64,000 nt of DNA from contig NZ_HE610957.1 of assembly GCF_000285515.1 (NCBI RefSeq), positions 1,135,155-1,199,154 on the forward strand, read 5' to 3'. Source of the DNA: Paenibacillus senegalensis JC66 (GTDB lineage: Bacteria; Bacillota; Bacilli; Paenibacillales; NBRC-103111). Below, one piece after another: positions 61,522 to 64,000 of this stretch; within the stretch, counting starts at the first letter, position 1, and every line of letters starts with the position of its first letter. A program made the position numbers and the translations under genes. A model generated the notes under the pieces. That model did not search any database and was not told where the DNA came from. It saw only the letters and a program-made list of their open reading frames with translations.

Positions 61522-62412
61522 TCAGGAAGTTTGGCCGGCATTATTGGAAAATCTGTTCGTCATTGCTGACTTATATATGAAATCGGTATATCGGGTAATT
61601 GCTTCATCGTAATGCGGATAAGGGTAACCAAGGTTTTGCGCCAAAGTTCTCGAGCAGCTTCTGAACAATTGATAACAAGTGAATAAAGACTCCCACACGG
61701 CTTCGCAGCTGTTAACCGCATAAGTCGACAGCAAGGTGTTCCAATCATTCTGGGGAAGATAGCGCTGCAAAAATTTGTAGTTTTTCCCTAAACTGAACGT
61801 ATATCCATGAGTGAATCCGATTTGCCAAGCCATCATCCTTAACAGATTAGGCCGTGCGATTTCGTTTAAATGATCGATCGCAAACAAGATTTCTTGTCTG
61901 GCTAATCCTTTTACCACGTAAGTGGACACCATCCAAAACTCGTTACAGCAATCGTCGAATTCCCCAGCCGTCGGTTTCCGGATCCAGTACTGGCTGTCGG
62001 TAGCCACAACCTCATGGGGGATTAGCCTGTCTTTATCCAGCAGCACCTTGACCAAACCATCGTTGCGAGTAAAATAAAATTCTGTCTCTTCTATAGGAAT
62101 GAGCGTCAGATCAACCTTGCTTCCATCCTCAAACAGCATAAGATAAGAAAACCAATTTCCTAATTCCGGCTCAAACAGCTCCATAGCCTCAGGTTTTTGC
62201 ATCATTAGCCTTCGGCCGAAAGGTTCAAGCCAGGCATCGTCCTTCTTAAAAGAGGCCATATCCGTTACAAAGTAAGAAATGTCGTAATCCTGGAAGCTAT
62301 CGGGAGGAATATTTGGGTTCGTGCGTGAACCTTCCAGAGTGACCAGCCGAATCCGCTCATCGCCCCTGGCGAAGCCTAGGAGCAAATCCATCATTTCTTG
62401 CTCACTTCTCAC
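61522..62412 (-). CDS. aadK: Aminoglycoside 6-adenylyltransferase-like protein (AadK family)
   Basis: A nucleotidyltransferase of 296 residues. Segments TLEGSRTNPNIP, QDYDISYFV and KVDLTLIP hold the conserved catalytic acidic residues of the ANT(6) group, with a helical C-terminal domain (GYTFSLGKNYKFLQRYLP). In B. subtilis the chromosomal homologue acts on streptomycin; activity here is inferred only. GTG start after GGAGGGGG. It is 20 bp after the CapA lipoprotein gene, possibly cotranscribed. Base use is like the surroundings, so it looks resident. Confidence 0.86.
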   Translation of the reverse strand: MRSEQEMMDLLLGFARGDERIRLVTLEGSRTNPNIPPDSFQDYDISYFVTDMASFKKDDAWLEPFGRRLMMQKPEAMELFEPELGNWFSYLMLFEDGSKVDLTLIPIEETEFYFTRNDGLVKVLLDKDRLIPHEVVATDSQYWIRKPTAGEFDDCCNEFWMVSTYVVKGLARQEILFAIDHLNEIARPNLLRMMAWQIGFTHGYTFSLGKNYKFLQRYLPQNDWNTLLSTYAVNSCEAVWESLFTCYQLFRSCSRTLAQNLGYPYPHYDEAITRYTDFIYKSAMTNRFSNNAGQTS

Positions 62413-62431
62413 AATAATCCCCCTCCTCCGT

Positions 62432-63673
62432 TCAATCGGAATCCAAATGATCCGGTGAATAGCTCTCTATCAGCTGCAATTCCGGCATCCATTGCCGGAT
62501 GTGGTCTGCAATTTCGTTATAGTATTGAGCCGCACCCGAAAGCTGCTGATCAGTCACTTGATCGAGCGGGATAATCCGGTAATCCCGCCAATTTCTTTTG
62601 TGAGTCCAGGTGGGCAAAAAAGACGGATTACTTAATTCTATCGTTATCTCGTCTCCCAGCATCCGTTTTTTTACATCAAGCTGAACAATTCCTGCTATCT
62701 CTCTGTACACGCCCTCTTGCCCGGAAATAAAATTGCCCAACGAATAAGCAACGAATGTCCGCCTTCCATCGTCCCGTTCAATCCATTCAAACGGCTGAAG
62801 CACGTGCGGATGATGACCGATGATCAGATCCGCTCCTGCAGCCGCTAACTGCTCGACCATTTCTCTCTGGCTTGGGCTCGGCATACGTTCATATTCATTT
62901 CCGAAGTGAAGCTGGACAACAACGACATCAGCGTGCTCACAGGCATTTTCAATATCCGCTGCCATTCGCTCCAAATCGATCAAATTGACCAAGTACTCCT
63001 TGCCTTCGGGCACGGGAATTCCATTCGTACCGTAGGTATACCCAAGCAAGGCAAATGAAATGCCGTTTCGTTCCACCACCCGCAGCTGGTCGCGGTCCTC
63101 CGCAGAGCGGTAAGCTCCCGTATAAATCATGCCGATGGCATCCCAATGTTCGATCGCGTTAAGCACCGCCTGTTTTCCTCTGTCCAAGGTATGGTTATTG
63201 GCCATAGTAACGGCATCAATCCCGATATCCTTCAAAGTAGTCCCTACCTCAAACGGACTATTGAACCTGGGATAATCGGACAACCCTAAGTCGACTCCTC
63301 CGATGATTGATTCCTGATTCGCCATGGCCAAATCTGCCCCAGACAAATAAGGTTCAACAAGCGCAAACATCGGGTAGAAATCATATCCTTCCTCTGTCTC
63401 AGCGTCATAATACAGCGAGCGATGAATAAGCACATCGCCGACTGCGGCGAATGTCGCCTCCGTCACTTGCTCCATGATCGGCTCAGGGGTAGGGGATGGA
63501 GCCGAACTTGCGGGGGTCGGGTCCCCTTGGATCGGCTGCCCGTTCCCGCTGCTAGCGGACGGGGCAACCTCTGAAGCCGAATGATCTATTCCGAAAGGCG
63601 AAGATAAACAGCCGCCTGAGAAAAGGAGACATCCAAGCAAACCTGCCATGAAAATATACTTTCTAACTTCCAT
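62432..63673 (-). CDS. CapA-family lipoprotein
   Basis: A 413-residue lipoprotein (lipobox FSGGC at about 18-22) with a Pro/Ser-rich linker (PTPASSAPSPTPEP), then the CapA/PgsA metallophosphoesterase-like fold: AAVGDVLIHRSL, MANQESIIGG, MANNHTLDRGKQ, LHFGNEYERMPS, GHHPHVLQPFEW, YSLGNFISGQ. It is the exported counterpart of the cytosolic CapA-like protein at 35061. The second of two adjacent ATGs fits AGGAGG better. Role in surface polymer metabolism is inferred. Confidence 0.88.
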   Translation of the reverse strand: MEVRKYIFMAGLLGCLLFSGGCLSSPFGIDHSASEVAPSASSGNGQPIQGDPTPASSAPSPTPEPIMEQVTEATFAAVGDVLIHRSLYYDAETEEGYDFYPMFALVEPYLSGADLAMANQESIIGGVDLGLSDYPRFNSPFEVGTTLKDIGIDAVTMANNHTLDRGKQAVLNAIEHWDAIGMIYTGAYRSAEDRDQLRVVERNGISFALLGYTYGTNGIPVPEGKEYLVNLIDLERMAADIENACEHADVVVVQLHFGNEYERMPSPSQREMVEQLAAAGADLIIGHHPHVLQPFEWIERDDGRRTFVAYSLGNFISGQEGVYREIAGIVQLDVKKRMLGDEITIELSNPSFLPTWTHKRNWRDYRIIPLDQVTDQQLSGAAQYYNEIADHIRQWMPELQLIESYSPDHLDSD

Positions 63674-63865
63674 CATGCCTCCTAGAAACGAGCCCGTCCA
63701 GCCACTCGTTAAACCAATATCCGTGGTACAAAACTGGCCGGCCTAGAATGGCACTCGCCGGCTTCGCTTTTATGCGAGCCTATTGCATCATAAGCTCGAT
63801 TGCATTAACATGTGGCAGCAAGAGATAGGCAAACTCGAAAACCGTGTTGATCTATATCTGCAGCA

Positions 63866-64000
63866 CTAGTCTCTAAAGTCTTTTCTGCGGGCCACCCCGT
63901 CCTCATAGGCTGCGTCGATGACTGCTTCTCTGACCTTTTCTGCGGCGCTCTGATTAAACACACTAGGAATGATATACAGCTCATTTAGCTCGGCGTCACT
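63866..64000 (-). CDS. C-terminal end of an NAD(P)-dependent malic enzyme (cut by window)
   Basis: Only the last 44 codons are visible, ending ELNELYIIPSVFNQSAAEKV then AYEDGVARRKDFRD and TAG. YIIPSVFN followed by AAxxxGVAR is the usual end of bacterial malic enzymes, which decarboxylate malate to pyruvate. The start lies outside the window. The 190 bp between it and the CapA gene hold nothing I can name. Confidence 0.65.
   Translation of the reverse strand, partial: SDAELNELYIIPSVFNQSAAEKVREAVIDAAYEDGVARRKDFRD

Noticed and set aside
61522-62412. Horizontally acquired resistance gene
   Set aside because: No mobile element borders it, base use matches its neighbours, and AadK-type genes are commonly chromosomal in this group.

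Overview
The window looks like a chromosomal segment of a spore-forming Bacillota, most likely Paenibacillaceae. The reasons are the yqeG-yqeH-aroE-yhbY block, a spoVA germination operon, an intact sigK, a bacillithiol-type YpdA flavoprotein, strong AGGAGG ribosome sites with frequent GTG/TTG starts, and an excess of carbohydrate-type ABC binding proteins paired with YesM/YesN-type two-component systems. No tRNA, rRNA, prophage, plasmid origin or cas gene was seen.

Layout. 1-2.9 kb: housekeeping operon (yqeG, yqeH, aroE, yhbY) on the minus strand. 3.0-7.5 kb: MoxR ATPase, DUF58 protein and membrane transglutaminase. 7.5-8.7 kb: gene-free, repeat-rich DNA with four palindromes at an exact 52-bp period. 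8.7-12 kb: spoVAC-spoVAD-spoVAE with a DUF421 protein carrying a fused DUF1657-like tail, a divergent DUF1657 gene, and a 25-residue membrane peptide. 12-14.4 kb: uronate-isomerase-like amidohydrolase and sigK. 14.4-23.4 kb: one seven-gene operon (binding protein, two permeases, histidine kinase, AraC-type regulator, D-threonine aldolase-like enzyme, M20 deacylase). 23.4-24.6 kb: IS1182-type relic enclosing a second 52-bp palindrome array and a 12-bp tandem array. 24.6-33.4 kb: kinase, regulator, AfuA/HptA-like binding protein, ABC ATPase, double-length permease and a membrane-anchored binding protein, a set that resembles sugar-phosphate sensing and uptake. 33.6-45.5 kb: dehydrogenase, YciI-like protein, CapA-like protein, an orphan kinase/binding-protein pair, FAD oxidoreductase, GNAT enzyme, lipoate ligase and an orphan AraC-type regulator. 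45.7-56.1 kb: large secreted glycosidase-like protein, YpdA, small proteins, a MITE-like relic, a TIM-barrel epimerase, a hybrid kinase and a DUF1836 protein. 56.3-64 kb: CNNM/CBS transporter, a small membrane protein, a manganese ABC operon with promoter and MntR-like operator, an aminoglycoside adenylyltransferase-like protein, a second CapA lipoprotein, and the end of a malic enzyme.

The most unusual signal is a composite repeat present twice in opposite orientation (about 7.8-8.06 kb and 24.1-24.4 kb). Each copy has four 22-bp palindromes starting exactly 52 bp apart (about five helical turns) plus a roughly 56-bp conserved flank. It matches no standard feature class I know. Other points worth a look are a compact three-stem RNA-like structure next to the manganese operon, the DUF421-DUF1657 fusion, and a cre-like box over the promoter of the putative sugar-phosphate binding protein. 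Many gene starts were moved inward from the longest reading frame because a good ribosome site or promoter decides them.
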